NCBI GenBank assembly: GCA_002371625.1
Contig: DFFV01000098.1
Location: 1-64,000 of the forward strand
Direction: 5' to 3'
Source: Ruminococcus sp. UBA3767
GTDB lineage: Bacteria > Bacillota > Clostridia > Oscillospirales > Ruminococcaceae
Length of the DNA stretch: 64,000 bases
Positions 23,685 to 31,635 of this stretch are shown in pieces. The stretch's first letter is position 1. Every line of letters begins with the position of its first letter. The position numbers and the translations under genes were made by a program. The notes under the pieces were generated by a model. The model was not told the DNA's origin. It worked only from the letters and a program-made list of their open reading frames with translations, and did not search any database.

Positions 23685-24446
23685 ATGAAAGAGGCAATTC
23701 TTACGGCAAAGGGACTTTGCAAGAGCTTTGCACACAACGGCGGTCAGCTGCACATAATATCCAACGTGGATATGGAGCTTTACAGCGGTGACTTTACTGT
23801 GATAATGGGCGCTTCAGGCTCGGGAAAATCAACGCTGCTTTATGCTCTCAGCGGAATGGACAGGGCAACCAGCGGCAGCATTATGTACGGCGGAACGGAC
23901 CTTGTGACACTTAAAGAAAACAAGCTCGCTGCGCTGCGCCACACGGATTTCGGCTTTGTATTCCAGCAGATGCATCTTGTGAGCAATCTTTCTATTTTTG
24001 AAAACGTCGCTGTTACGGGGTATCTTAACAAATCTGTTCCTGCCAAGGAAACCGACAGGAGAGTTGACGAACTGCTTGAAAAGATGAGCATTTCTCACAT
24101 AAAGACACATCTTCCCTCCCAGGTCTCGGGCGGTGAGCAGCAGCGCTGCGCTATCGCAAGGGCGGTAATAAACAAGCCCAAGCTGATCTTTGCAGACGAG
24201 CCGACAGGTGCGCTCAACAGAAAAAACACACAGGACGTTCTGGATCTGCTGACCGAACTGAACAAGGAGGGGCAGAGCATACTTATGGTAACGCACGATG
24301 TGCGTGCGGCAGCAAGGGCAGACAGGATACTTTACCTCAGTGACGGAAAGATACTGGGCGACCTTGACCTGCCGCCTTACGTTCCCGAGGAGATAAAGAG
24401 CCGTGAAACACAGATAAACGCCTGGCTCACATCACTTGAATGGTGA
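23685..24446 (+). CDS. ABC transporter ATP-binding protein, MacB/LolD type
   Basis: 253-residue ATPase. Walker [10 protein letters not shown] (42-50), Q-loop VFQQMHL, signature [13 protein letters not shown], Walker [12 protein letters not shown] and switch MVTHD are all intact. The family powers FtsX-type permeases that export or mechanically extract peptides and lipoproteins. The ATG follows GCGGGGGAAAGG. The next gene, 9 bases on, encodes its permease. Together with the two genes upstream this makes a two-component/ABC unit like those answering antimicrobial peptides, but the permease is of the MacB-like duplicated type, not the BceB type. Confidence 0.94.
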   Translation: MKEAILTAKGLCKSFAHNGGQLHIISNVDMELYSGDFTVIMGASGSGKSTLLYALSGMDRATSGSIMYGGTDLVTLKENKLAALRHTDFGFVFQQMHLVSNLSIFENVAVTGYLNKSVPAKETDRRVDELLEKMSISHIKTHLPSQVSGGEQQRCAIARAVINKPKLIFADEPTGALNRKNTQDVLDLLTELNKEGQSILMVTHDVRAAARADRILYLSDGKILGDLDLPPYVPEEIKSRETQINAWLTSLEW

Positions 24447-24455
24447 GGTGAGAGC

Positions 24456-26876
24456 ATGGAGATAATCACTCTTGTAAAGGCGAACATCAAAAGGCGCAAA
24501 GGCGCATTTATCGCAGTTGTACTGCTCACGGCGATAATCGTTGCATCATCGCTTTCGATATTCAATTTCACCGACAGTATGGACAGGGCACTTGAAAGTT
24601 CGTTCAGGGATCGGGGCGACCCGACTGATGTATGCTTTGTATTTAGCCAATATTACACACCCGAGCTTGAAGAAAAGGTGCGCAGTCTTGACATAGTTGA
24701 AAAGCTTGATGTATATGATGCGCTTGACAACTGGTACAACGACGGTGTATCAAACAGAGTCGGGAACCACAACGACGGCAACAGCTACTTTTATATGAAG
24801 CTGCATGACGGCATAAGGCTTATCAATTCAGATATTTCGGGCTTTGAGGACAACATACCTGCACTTGAAAAGGGCGAGGTATATCTGCCGCTGGGGTGCA
24901 GGGAAAAGCTCCAATGCAAGGTGGGCGACTCGCTTGAGACCTGCTTTTACTATAAAAAGTACGAGTTTACAATAAAGGGCTTTGTTCAGGAGCCGCAGAA
25001 CGGCTCTGCACAGATAGGCTGGAAACAGGTATTCATATCAGACGAGGATTTTGACGAGCTGTCTGAGATATCTGCCAAAACAAAGGCTGATCCTGCTTAC
25101 AAAAACGATAAGGCTGTGCAGAAGGGTATCGAGGTCAAGGTTTTCAACCTGTTCAAAGCAGACAGCTACACGGGCAGCGATACACAGTTCCAGAGAGATG
25201 TGAACCTGGCTACAAAGCTGGGTGACCTTTCAGGCGGAACACTTACAAAGGCGCAGTCGGTCAACTACTCTGCGCTGCTGCCAAACGTGCTTTCAAAGAT
25301 AGTGCTGACATTTATCATGGTGCTGTTCGTGGTGGCGCTTGTCATTATGGGACACAGCATTTCAAGCGAGATAGAGATAGACCGCAAAAAGCTGGGCATA
25401 CTCAAATCGCAGGGCTTTACCACGCACAAGATAAGGCTTATAATGCAGATACAGTATATATTTGCTATGATAATAGGCGTTGTGATCGGTCTTGTGGGGG
25501 CGTTCTTCCTCTCGGGAGTGATCGCAGACGAGTTCGTTGAGACAGTGGGCACTCCCATCAGCATAAATATCAGCGTTTTAAAGGCTGTGCTCGTGATAAC
25601 AGCTATCATCGGCATATCGCTGCTGGTCATGGCGATCAAAACTCACAAAGTCACAAGAATATCGCCTGTACAGGCTATCACGGGGCAAAAGGACGATGTG
25701 TACTTTGACAGCAGACTAAGGCTCGGGCTGAGCAAAAAGCTGCTTTCGCTGACACTTGGCATAAGGCAGTTCACATCTGCCAAAAGGCGCTATATCAGTA
25801 TGCTGATAATCTCGGCGCTGCTTATGTACTTTATGGTTTCGATAAATCTCATCGCAGGACTTGTCACCTCACGCAACGCTCTTGAAATGATGGGCATGGA
25901 AGTAACGCAGCTGGATATGAACATCAACAACGCAGGCGAGGATCTTCTTACCATTGACGAGGCTGAAAAGAGGGCTGAGGAGATAATAGAGAAATACACC
26001 ACGATAGAAAAAAGATATGCCGTAAACGGCACCTACTGCTCTATCAACGGCTATAAGCTGTTCTGCCGTGCATACAAGTACCCGCAGGACATCGGCGGGC
26101 TTATCAAGGGCAGACGCCCAAGACAGAGAAACGAGATACTTATCACACAGATGGTCAGCGATGAGTTCGGCTGGAAGATAGGCGACAAGGTCAATGTTGC
26201 AGGCAGAAGCGGCGAGTTTGAATGTATGGTATCCGGCATTTATCAGTCGATGAACGATGCAGGTATGGTCTTTGCGATACCCTACGAAGCATTTGAAACG
26301 CTCAGCCCGTCGTTTAAGATAAACTACGAGGGATTTGTTATAAAAGACGAATCCAAGGCAAAGCAGATAGCAGACGAGATAGACAAGGCGCTTGTCAACG
26401 ACAAGGGCGAAAAGAAAGGCTCATGCAGCTATTGGGATATTGAAAACGAAGGCGAGGAGATGTACGAGAGCGAGATAAACCTGCTCAAAGGAATAATTTA
26501 CAGCTTCTCGGGCGTGTTTATGCTTATTGCAGTTGTGCTTTTATGTACAAAGGCTTTTGTGCTTGAAAGGCGTGACATAGGCATTTACAAGGCGGTCGGT
26601 TTCACATCGGCAAGGCTTAGGCTGTCATTTGCACTGAGGTTTTCACTTGTAGCGCTGCTTGGCTCGCTGATAGGCATTGCACTTTCGGAGCTTTTCACGC
26701 AGAAGATGATGGAAGCACTGCTGAGCGTTATAGGTGTTTGCTACCTTGATCTCGAAACGGGCGTACTTGACATAGTGATACCTATGGTGCTGCTGGTCGT
26801 GGGATTCTTCGTATTCTCGCTGGTGGCTTCAAGAAAGATAAAGAAGGTTGAAACAAGGGAGCTTGTTACGGAATAA
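24456..26876 (+). CDS. FtsX-family ABC permease, duplicated
   Basis: 806 residues with two FtsX units. Helix 1 (about 18-38) is followed by a large outer domain of about 230 residues, three helices (about 278-400) and a fifth (about 445-470). A second outer domain of about 190 residues follows, then three C-terminal helices. The internal repeat of one outer domain plus three or four helices is the usual layout of this family's long form. It forms the membrane channel or lever for the ATPase upstream. The substrate is unknown; likely choices are a lipid-like or peptide antimicrobial or a lipoprotein. The last codons run to a bidirectional terminator. Confidence 0.92.
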   Translation: MEIITLVKANIKRRKGAFIAVVLLTAIIVASSLSIFNFTDSMDRALESSFRDRGDPTDVCFVFSQYYTPELEEKVRSLDIVEKLDVYDALDNWYNDGVSNRVGNHNDGNSYFYMKLHDGIRLINSDISGFEDNIPALEKGEVYLPLGCREKLQCKVGDSLETCFYYKKYEFTIKGFVQEPQNGSAQIGWKQVFISDEDFDELSEISAKTKADPAYKNDKAVQKGIEVKVFNLFKADSYTGSDTQFQRDVNLATKLGDLSGGTLTKAQSVNYSALLPNVLSKIVLTFIMVLFVVALVIMGHSISSEIEIDRKKLGILKSQGFTTHKIRLIMQIQYIFAMIIGVVIGLVGAFFLSGVIADEFVETVGTPISINISVLKAVLVITAIIGISLLVMAIKTHKVTRISPVQAITGQKDDVYFDSRLRLGLSKKLLSLTLGIRQFTSAKRRYISMLIISALLMYFMVSINLIAGLVTSRNALEMMGMEVTQLDMNINNAGEDLLTIDEAEKRAEEIIEKYTTIEKRYAVNGTYCSINGYKLFCRAYKYPQDIGGLIKGRRPRQRNEILITQMVSDEFGWKIGDKVNVAGRSGEFECMVSGIYQSMNDAGMVFAIPYEAFETLSPSFKINYEGFVIKDESKAKQIADEIDKALVNDKGEKKGSCSYWDIENEGEEMYESEINLLKGIIYSFSGVFMLIAVVLLCTKAFVLERRDIGIYKAVGFTSARLRLSFALRFSLVALLGSLIGIALSELFTQKMMEALLSVIGVCYLDLETGVLDIVIPMVLLVVGFFVFSLVASRKIKKVETRELVTE

Positions 26877-26882
26877 ACAAAT

Positions 26883-26930
26883 AAAAAAACGGAGGGCGCT
26901 CATAAAAGAGCGTATCCTCCGTTGTTTTTT
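26883..26930. terminator. Bidirectional terminator
   Basis: ACGGAGG-x-CGCTC paired with GAGCG-xxx-CCTCCGT, with A/T runs on both sides, between the convergent FtsX permease and MATE genes. Confidence 0.9.
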
Positions 26931-26937
26931 ATCAGGG

Positions 26938-28692
26938 TCATATCCTCAGGGTAAGGTTGTTAAGTCCGAGGGAATTGACGTAGTTTGCGTCCTTGACCAT
27001 TTTCATTATCATTCTTATGCCGATATGCGAGAATTTATCGTCGTCCTCATGAAGCTCAAGGTAATTCACGGGGTCAAAGTTGCGGCAGTTATCTCTCATT
27101 CGTATAACCGTTTCATCCGGCTTCAGCATAAGCCTTATATCAATGGAATGCTTATCATCGTTTTCCCCTTCAAAGCCATGCTTAACGGTATTGTTCGCCA
27201 TTTCCTCGATACAAAGTGCTATCAGTGAGCCAAGACGTGAGCTTGTCCCATGCTCTTTGCAGAACTCAGATGCCTGCTTTGATGCTTCTATCACCTGCTG
27301 CGAGCTTGTTATGGTCATCTCAAAGCAATCCTCAGGCTTTGCTCCGTAATCGTCGCTGAGCATCGAGAAAGTAGATGTATCGAACTTGACCGCTTTTTTT
27401 CTTATGAAAACAACTGTGCAGATAAACAGCAGCGCCTCACACTCTCCGAACAGGAAGCCGAGCCATATACCCTTGATGCCCATAAATCTGCTTAGAATGA
27501 ATGCAGAGCCTGCAGGGAAAAGGAAATTCTGAAGTACAGAGATAAATCTTGTAAAGCGTGTTCTGTCTATGCCCTGGTAGTAGTTTTTGAGCGAGGTGTT
27601 TATTGCACACGGCACGAGCGACAGCACGAAAAGTCTGAATCCCGATATTGCCATTCCCTTTGCACCTGTATCGGTAAGAAAGAGCATTACCATCGGTTTT
27701 GCGGCTATAAGCGAGATAGCTGTGACCGTTGCACATATAGCGACTGCGTAGAAAAGCATCGTTTTAACGAGCGAGCGCAGTGCTGTGGTGTCCTCGTCAC
27801 TGTAAAGAATAGATGAGAGCATAAGTGCGACAGAGGCTATGCCAGAGCTGAACGCATAGCAGATATTTCCTGTTGTTGAGATGACAGAGTATGCTGCAAC
27901 TGCAAGGTTGCCCTGTATATCCAGCAGCATTTTATTCAGCACGAATGTCAGCAATACAAGGCTGACCTGGTTTATCAATGTCGGGAAGCCGTCGATAATG
28001 AGCCTTGTGAATACCTTGAACTTTGCATAAGCGATACGGAACCTGAATATGCAATCCTTTTTGAAGAAGTAGATCACGCCGATAACGAATGCGATATAAT
28101 AGCTCAGGCTCGAAGCAAGTCCCATTCCGAATGTGCCCTGCTTGATAACGAACACGTTGACCGCATCAAATACGATATCGCCAACTGTCATTGCTGCGAC
28201 TGCAACAACAAGGCGCACCCTGCTGCCCGAGATCTGCATATACGGTACCATTACCTGTGCTGAAAGGAATGCGGGCGCTCCGATTATAAAGCCACGAAGA
28301 TAGTCCTTTGTAAGACGGAATACCTCACTGTCGGTGCCTTTTTTATCTGCTCCGAGCAGGTGACAGATAGGATCGGTAAAGCCGATGACAGCTATAAGAC
28401 CTATCACCGAGATCATCACAACAAGCACCACGGACATCGTAAAGCAGGCATCAGTACCCTTTTTATCACCTGCGCCCATCGTTTTGCCGCACATTACCTG
28501 AACGCCTGCCGAAAGCATACTTCCAAGTGCTGCAAAAACAAGCAGCACAGGCGTTGCAAGACCATAAGCGGTCATTGAATCGACTCCGAGAAACCTGCCT
28601 ATCATGATACTGTCTATAAGCATACACAGCATTACTGTCATCGATGACAATATCTGTGTCAGCAGCATCTGCCTGAACAGTTTTTTTATCAT
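26938..28692 (-). CDS. MATE-family efflux transporter fused to RsbW-like ATPase domain
   Basis: 584 residues. The first 440 or so form twelve membrane helices of a MATE multidrug/toxin extruder (N-terminal LTQILSSMTVMLCMLIDSIM, loop VMCGKTMGAGD). After a linker the last 130 residues carry a GHKL/anti-sigma-factor-type ATPase: N-box EEMANNTVKHGF, a G1-like MRDNCRNFDP and GIRMIMKMV. Typical MATE proteins end near 450-480 residues, so the ATPase is an added module. Such domains in RsbW bind ATP and act as serine kinases on partner proteins; here it could control transport or signal transporter state. The ATG lies after GAGGTGG and has its own promoter. Confidence 0.88.
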   Translation of the reverse strand: MIKKLFRQMLLTQILSSMTVMLCMLIDSIMIGRFLGVDSMTAYGLATPVLLVFAALGSMLSAGVQVMCGKTMGAGDKKGTDACFTMSVVLVVMISVIGLIAVIGFTDPICHLLGADKKGTDSEVFRLTKDYLRGFIIGAPAFLSAQVMVPYMQISGSRVRLVVAVAAMTVGDIVFDAVNVFVIKQGTFGMGLASSLSYYIAFVIGVIYFFKKDCIFRFRIAYAKFKVFTRLIIDGFPTLINQVSLVLLTFVLNKMLLDIQGNLAVAAYSVISTTGNICYAFSSGIASVALMLSSILYSDEDTTALRSLVKTMLFYAVAICATVTAISLIAAKPMVMLFLTDTGAKGMAISGFRLFVLSLVPCAINTSLKNYYQGIDRTRFTRFISVLQNFLFPAGSAFILSRFMGIKGIWLGFLFGECEALLFICTVVFIRKKAVKFDTSTFSMLSDDYGAKPEDCFEMTITSSQQVIEASKQASEFCKEHGTSSRLGSLIALCIEEMANNTVKHGFEGENDDKHSIDIRLMLKPDETVIRMRDNCRNFDPVNYLELHEDDDKFSHIGIRMIMKMVKDANYVNSLGLNNLTLRI

Positions 28693-28734
28693 TTTGCCAC
28701 CTCAAATACAAAAGCAATTGCGTTAGTTACAACT

Positions 28735-28763
28735 ATTATACTATACCATTCCCCAAAAATCAA
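28735..28763 (-). promoter_or_regulatory. Promoter of MATE-ATPase gene
   Basis: Minus-strand TTGATT (28763-28758), 17-base spacer, TATAAT (28740-28735), about 40 bases before the start codon. Confidence 0.75.
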
Positions 28764-28814
28764 GTGTTGCTGTGCAATTTTGATCTACCGCAGCGGTTTA
28801 CAGCGTTCAGGGAA

Positions 28815-28847
28815 CAAAAGGGTCCGCAGACACGATGCCTGCGGACT
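28815..28847 (-). terminator. Terminator of DUF6935-like gene
   Basis: GTCCGCAG/CTGCGGAC stem (28822-28846), followed on the minus strand by a short CCTTTTGTT tract, 12 bases after the stop. Confidence 0.7.
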
Positions 28848-28858
28848 GTACTTCATTT

Positions 28859-29431
28859 TTATGCCCAAGGATCCTGTGACTTTGGCTGACGGATATCCGA
28901 AAGCAGGAACTGCTCCCAGAGGAACCACTGACCTGTTGAGCCCTGCTGCCTGAGCTTGACCTGACGCACACTGTCTGCTCCGCCCGACTTGATGTGCATT
29001 GTTGCATAGCCCTCATCCTGGTAGGTATAGGGATTTGTATCTATCGTGATGGTGTAGGGCTGCGATGGAGTGTAATCGTTATCCGGCGTTGCGCCCTGGA
29101 AGAACGAGAACGGGATATACTCTTTTCCGCTTATGCGGTCTTTCAGGAACTGCTTTTCGTAAGGCGAAAGCGGCTGAGGTCCTTTAAGGAAGTTAAGCAT
29201 TTCGATACCTACATCGGGTGCTGCAGCGTAGGCACATAATGCGCAGACTGTCAATGCTGCGGTATCATACACCGACTTGAGCTGTCCCTGCGGAAGTGCC
29301 TTCATCTGCTCGACGCTTTCGGGAAGTGCGGTAAAGGTTATGGTCTTAGGTCCTGTTTCCTTTCCGATATTGGAAACTGCACCTGCGATACTGCCGGCTG
29401 CCTTGTTTTTCAGGTTGTCAAAAATACTCAT
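28859..29431 (-). CDS. Hypothetical protein, DUF6935-like
   Basis: 190 residues, no signal peptide. The start MSIFDNLKNKAAGSIAGAV is amphipathic. The body contains LPESVEQMKALPQGQL and a Cys/Ala-rich helix ALTVCALCAYAAAP, then ends in a beta-rich part with KLRQQGSTGQWFLWEQFLL. The pattern matches my recollection of DUF6935, a family of small uncharacterised Firmicutes proteins; this is recognition by eye only. ATG 29431 is 8 bases after GGAG; the GTG two codons earlier is too close. Promoter and terminator show a one-gene unit. No function can be assigned. Confidence 0.75.
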   Translation of the reverse strand: MSIFDNLKNKAAGSIAGAVSNIGKETGPKTITFTALPESVEQMKALPQGQLKSVYDTAALTVCALCAYAAAPDVGIEMLNFLKGPQPLSPYEKQFLKDRISGKEYIPFSFFQGATPDNDYTPSQPYTITIDTNPYTYQDEGYATMHIKSGGADSVRQVKLRQQGSTGQWFLWEQFLLSDIRQPKSQDPWA

Positions 29432-29471
29432 AGTCACATCTCCTTTAATAAAAAATTATCGTTCAAGTCAC

Positions 29472-29500
29472 ATTATATCACACATTTCTTAATATTGCAA
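29472..29500 (-). promoter_or_regulatory. Promoter of DUF6935-like gene
   Basis: Minus-strand TTGCAA (29500-29495), 17-base spacer, TATAAT (29477-29472). Confidence 0.7.
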
Positions 29501-29528
29501 GTAATAAAACTACATTTTTACAGTCTGC

Positions 29529-29557
29529 TTTACAACAGTTCATTGTTGTGGTATAAT
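29529..29557 (+). promoter_or_regulatory. Promoter of papain-like protein gene
   Basis: TTTACA (29529-29534), 17-base spacer, TATAAT (29552-29557), about 20 bases before the start codon. It diverges from the promoter at 29472-29500. Confidence 0.7.
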
Positions 29558-29580
29558 CTTGCACAAAGGGGGTGAGCGGC

Positions 29581-30201
29581 ATGGGCAGATGGAAAGACAT
29601 CTCGGCGGCGATGAGCGGCAGGACGAGCGTGAACCTTGAACACAACAAACGCCTTGAAGAAAGCCTTGCGGGAGGTATCGTGCATGGACAGGCAGTTGAG
29701 CCTGTGTGCTCTATGCGCTTTGGCAGGAACACGCTGAAGCACTGCGGCTGCGAGATAATCGCCGCTTACAACATCATGCTGCTGACAGGCAGGTATATGC
29801 CGCTGTGCGAGGTGATAAGCGAGTTTGAGATGAACAGGCTCTCTTACCTGTTTTTCACTACTTTTTTCGGCTCAAACCCCAAAAAACTGCGCAGATTCTT
29901 TGATGCTCACGGCGTAGAGTATGATTTTTTCAAAGATGTGCAGCAGTTCATAGAAAAGACGAAAAGCGGCGGATATTCGATAGTTTCATTCTGGGTAAAC
30001 AGCTTTTCGGAGCACAGATTCAACCGAATAGGCTCGGGGCTGCACACTGTGGCTTGCAGCATTGACGCAAAAACCGGGCAAACGACGGTATACAACCGCT
30101 ACAACGGTGACAGCGAACCAAGGATATACCAGAGCATTGACGAAATACTGTATGACAGAAAATATATTGCAGGCTATTATTTTGCAAAACGGGAATTGTA
30201 A
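29581..30201 (+). CDS. Putative papain-like (C39-like) cysteine peptidase-fold protein
   Basis: 206 residues, no signal peptide, presumably cytoplasmic. It shows the order of a papain-like site: a Cys followed by a helix (KHCGCEIIAAYN, Cys55/Cys57), then a His in SGLHTVACSI (His155), then an Asn in VYNRYNGD (Asn172). C39-type and other bacterial papain-like domains share this Cys...His...Asn/Asp order and the helix after the Cys. The central part is rich in aromatic residues. I cannot tell an active peptidase from a non-catalytic fold, and no partner peptide is adjacent. ATG 29581 is 8 bases after GGGGG. Confidence 0.6.
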   Translation: MGRWKDISAAMSGRTSVNLEHNKRLEESLAGGIVHGQAVEPVCSMRFGRNTLKHCGCEIIAAYNIMLLTGRYMPLCEVISEFEMNRLSYLFFTTFFGSNPKKLRRFFDAHGVEYDFFKDVQQFIEKTKSGGYSIVSFWVNSFSEHRFNRIGSGLHTVACSIDAKTGQTTVYNRYNGDSEPRIYQSIDEILYDRKYIAGYYFAKREL

Positions 30202-30229
30202 AAAATATATGAATACTATACAAATACTA

Positions 30230-30258
30230 TTTACATTTGACGTCGAAAAATGTATAAT
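30230..30258 (+). promoter_or_regulatory. Promoter of mscL
   Basis: TTTACA (30230-30235), 17-base spacer, TATAAT (30253-30258), 36 bases before the mscL start. It rules out the longer in-frame reading that begins upstream. Confidence 0.7.
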
Positions 30259-30294
30259 ATAGTTACATTCTATATGTTTTGGGGGTCGAAAAAT

Positions 30295-30729
30295 ATGGCA
30301 GATAAAGAAAAGAAGGGCTTTATTAAGGAATTTAAGGAGTTCATTTCTCGTGGCAGCGTGCTTGATATGGCAGTCGGTATCATCATCGGCGGCGCATTCA
30401 CAGCAATCGTTAAATCGCTGGTTGAGGATATTTTCACTCCTCTGCTCGGACTTATCCTTGCAGGCATCAACTTCAAGGGCCTGAGCATCAAGATCGGTGA
30501 TGCACAGATCATGTACGGTCTGTTCATCGAGGCGATTGTAACATTCCTGCTCACAGCATTCTGTGTATTCCTTATGATAAAGGCTATCAACAAGTTCCGT
30601 AAGAAGAAGGAAGCAGAGCCTGAAGCTCCGGATCCGCAGATCGTTCTTCTTACCGAGATCAGAGACCTGCTTGCTAACGGCAAGACCGAGGAAGCAGCTC
30701 AGAAGCTTGAGGACAAGCCGCTCGAGTAA
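30295..30729 (+). CDS. mscL: Large-conductance mechanosensitive channel MscL
   Basis: 144-residue membrane channel that opens under high tension to release solutes after osmotic downshock. An N-terminal amphipathic helix (FIKEFKEFISRGSVLDMAVG) leads into TM1 (about 16-45, with IIIGGAFTAIVKSLVEDIFTP). The outer loop contains GLSIKIGDAQIMYG, TM2 is IEAIVTFLLTAFCVFLMI, and the cytoplasmic bundle ends in charged helices (LTEIRDLLANG). All signature features are present and the length is typical. ATG 30295 follows GGGGG. It is a monocistronic unit with promoter and terminator. Confidence 0.98.
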   Translation: MADKEKKGFIKEFKEFISRGSVLDMAVGIIIGGAFTAIVKSLVEDIFTPLLGLILAGINFKGLSIKIGDAQIMYGLFIEAIVTFLLTAFCVFLMIKAINKFRKKKEAEPEAPDPQIVLLTEIRDLLANGKTEEAAQKLEDKPLE

Positions 30730-30748
30730 TTTTCACTACATAACGACC

Positions 30749-30786
30749 AAAAGTCTCCTGTGAGTTTTTACGGGAGACTTTTTTTA
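30749..30786 (+). terminator. Terminator of mscL
   Basis: AAGTCTCC/GGGAGACTT stem followed by a run of seven Ts, about 20 bases after the stop. Confidence 0.9.
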
Positions 30787-30802
30787 TAAAGTTTTCTGTT
30801 TT

Positions 30803-30836
30803 CTTAAATATCTCTTAATGTCAGATGTGCTACAAT
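30803..30836 (+). promoter_or_regulatory. Candidate response-regulator box and promoter of metallo-hydrolase gene
   Basis: CTTAAAT (30803-30809) and CTTAATG (30814-30820), period 11 bases, then exactly 10 bases to TACAAT (30831-30836). Repeat sequence, period and distance to the -10 match the box before the ABC exporter at 23617-23650. No good -35 is present, which again suggests activation. Confidence 0.5.
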
Positions 30837-30873
30837 AGTATCATGAAAACATCTTATGAAAAGGAGTAGCAAA

Positions 30874-31593
30874 ATGAGGCTCGAAAAAAAGCAGAGATAT
30901 GTTCCCGTGACGAACGCAGACAAGCGCTTCGGGGACATTATTTACCACTCTTTCAGAGGAACTACGATATATGTCATCAAGGGTAAAAGCGGCGATATGC
31001 TCGTTGATACCGGGCTTTTTCATGTAAGGCGTGCCGTGCGCAGATGGGCGGAGAAGTTTGATATAAAGTACATTTTTCTCACCCACGCTCACGCCGACCA
31101 CGACTGGAATGCAGCAGTTTTCAAAAAGCGCTTTGGCGCAAGGATACTGCTGAACAGAAAAGACTTCGGGCTGCGCAATGGTTTCAGGACATTAAGCCCG
31201 ACACGGAAAAAGTATTGGTTTAAATGCTTTCATCTTAACATCACCGGCAGGCTGTTCCCAAGCCCGCACTACAAGGTGGATATACCTATCGTGAATGAGG
31301 GCAGTGAGCTGCTTGAAAAGCTGGGGTTCAAGGGCAGGTTCGTATTTCTCCCCGGGCACACGGACGGGATGACTGCGCTGCAATGCGGTGACACGCTTTA
31401 CTGCGGCGATGCTTTTACCGCACTTTTCTACGAACCTGAGATACCGCCCTATGCGGTGGACATTAAAACGATGAAACGCTCTCTGAGAAAGCTGCTTTCA
31501 ACAAACGCAAAGTGGCTTGCCTGCGGACACGGGCTGCCTGTTAAAATGAGCGATGCCGGAAAGGTGATAGAAAAATATCTGAACGAAAACTGA
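30874..31593 (+). CDS. Metallo-beta-lactamase-fold hydrolase
   Basis: 239-residue cytoplasmic metallo-hydrolase of unknown substrate. It has the family motif HAHADH (71-76), GHTDGM for the next metal ligand, YCGDAF and a C-terminal ACGHG. The layout fits glyoxalase II/beta-lactamase-like enzymes rather than true lactamases, and there is no signal peptide. ATG 30874 is 7 bases after AAGGAG; an ATG six codons earlier would place the ribosome site inside the gene. The promoter shares a repeat with the ABC exporter promoter at 23.6 kb, so it may belong to the same stress response. Confidence 0.9.
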   Translation: MRLEKKQRYVPVTNADKRFGDIIYHSFRGTTIYVIKGKSGDMLVDTGLFHVRRAVRRWAEKFDIKYIFLTHAHADHDWNAAVFKKRFGARILLNRKDFGLRNGFRTLSPTRKKYWFKCFHLNITGRLFPSPHYKVDIPIVNEGSELLEKLGFKGRFVFLPGHTDGMTALQCGDTLYCGDAFTALFYEPEIPPYAVDIKTMKRSLRKLLSTNAKWLACGHGLPVKMSDAGKVIEKYLNEN

Positions 31594-31635
31594 AAACAGC
31601 GCTCGTGCTTAAACTGCACGGGCGCTGCTGTTTTT
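31594..31635. terminator. Bidirectional terminator
   Basis: AACAGCGC-xx-GTGC paired with GCAC-xx-GCGCTGctgTT, with A and T runs on either side, between convergent genes. Confidence 0.8.
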
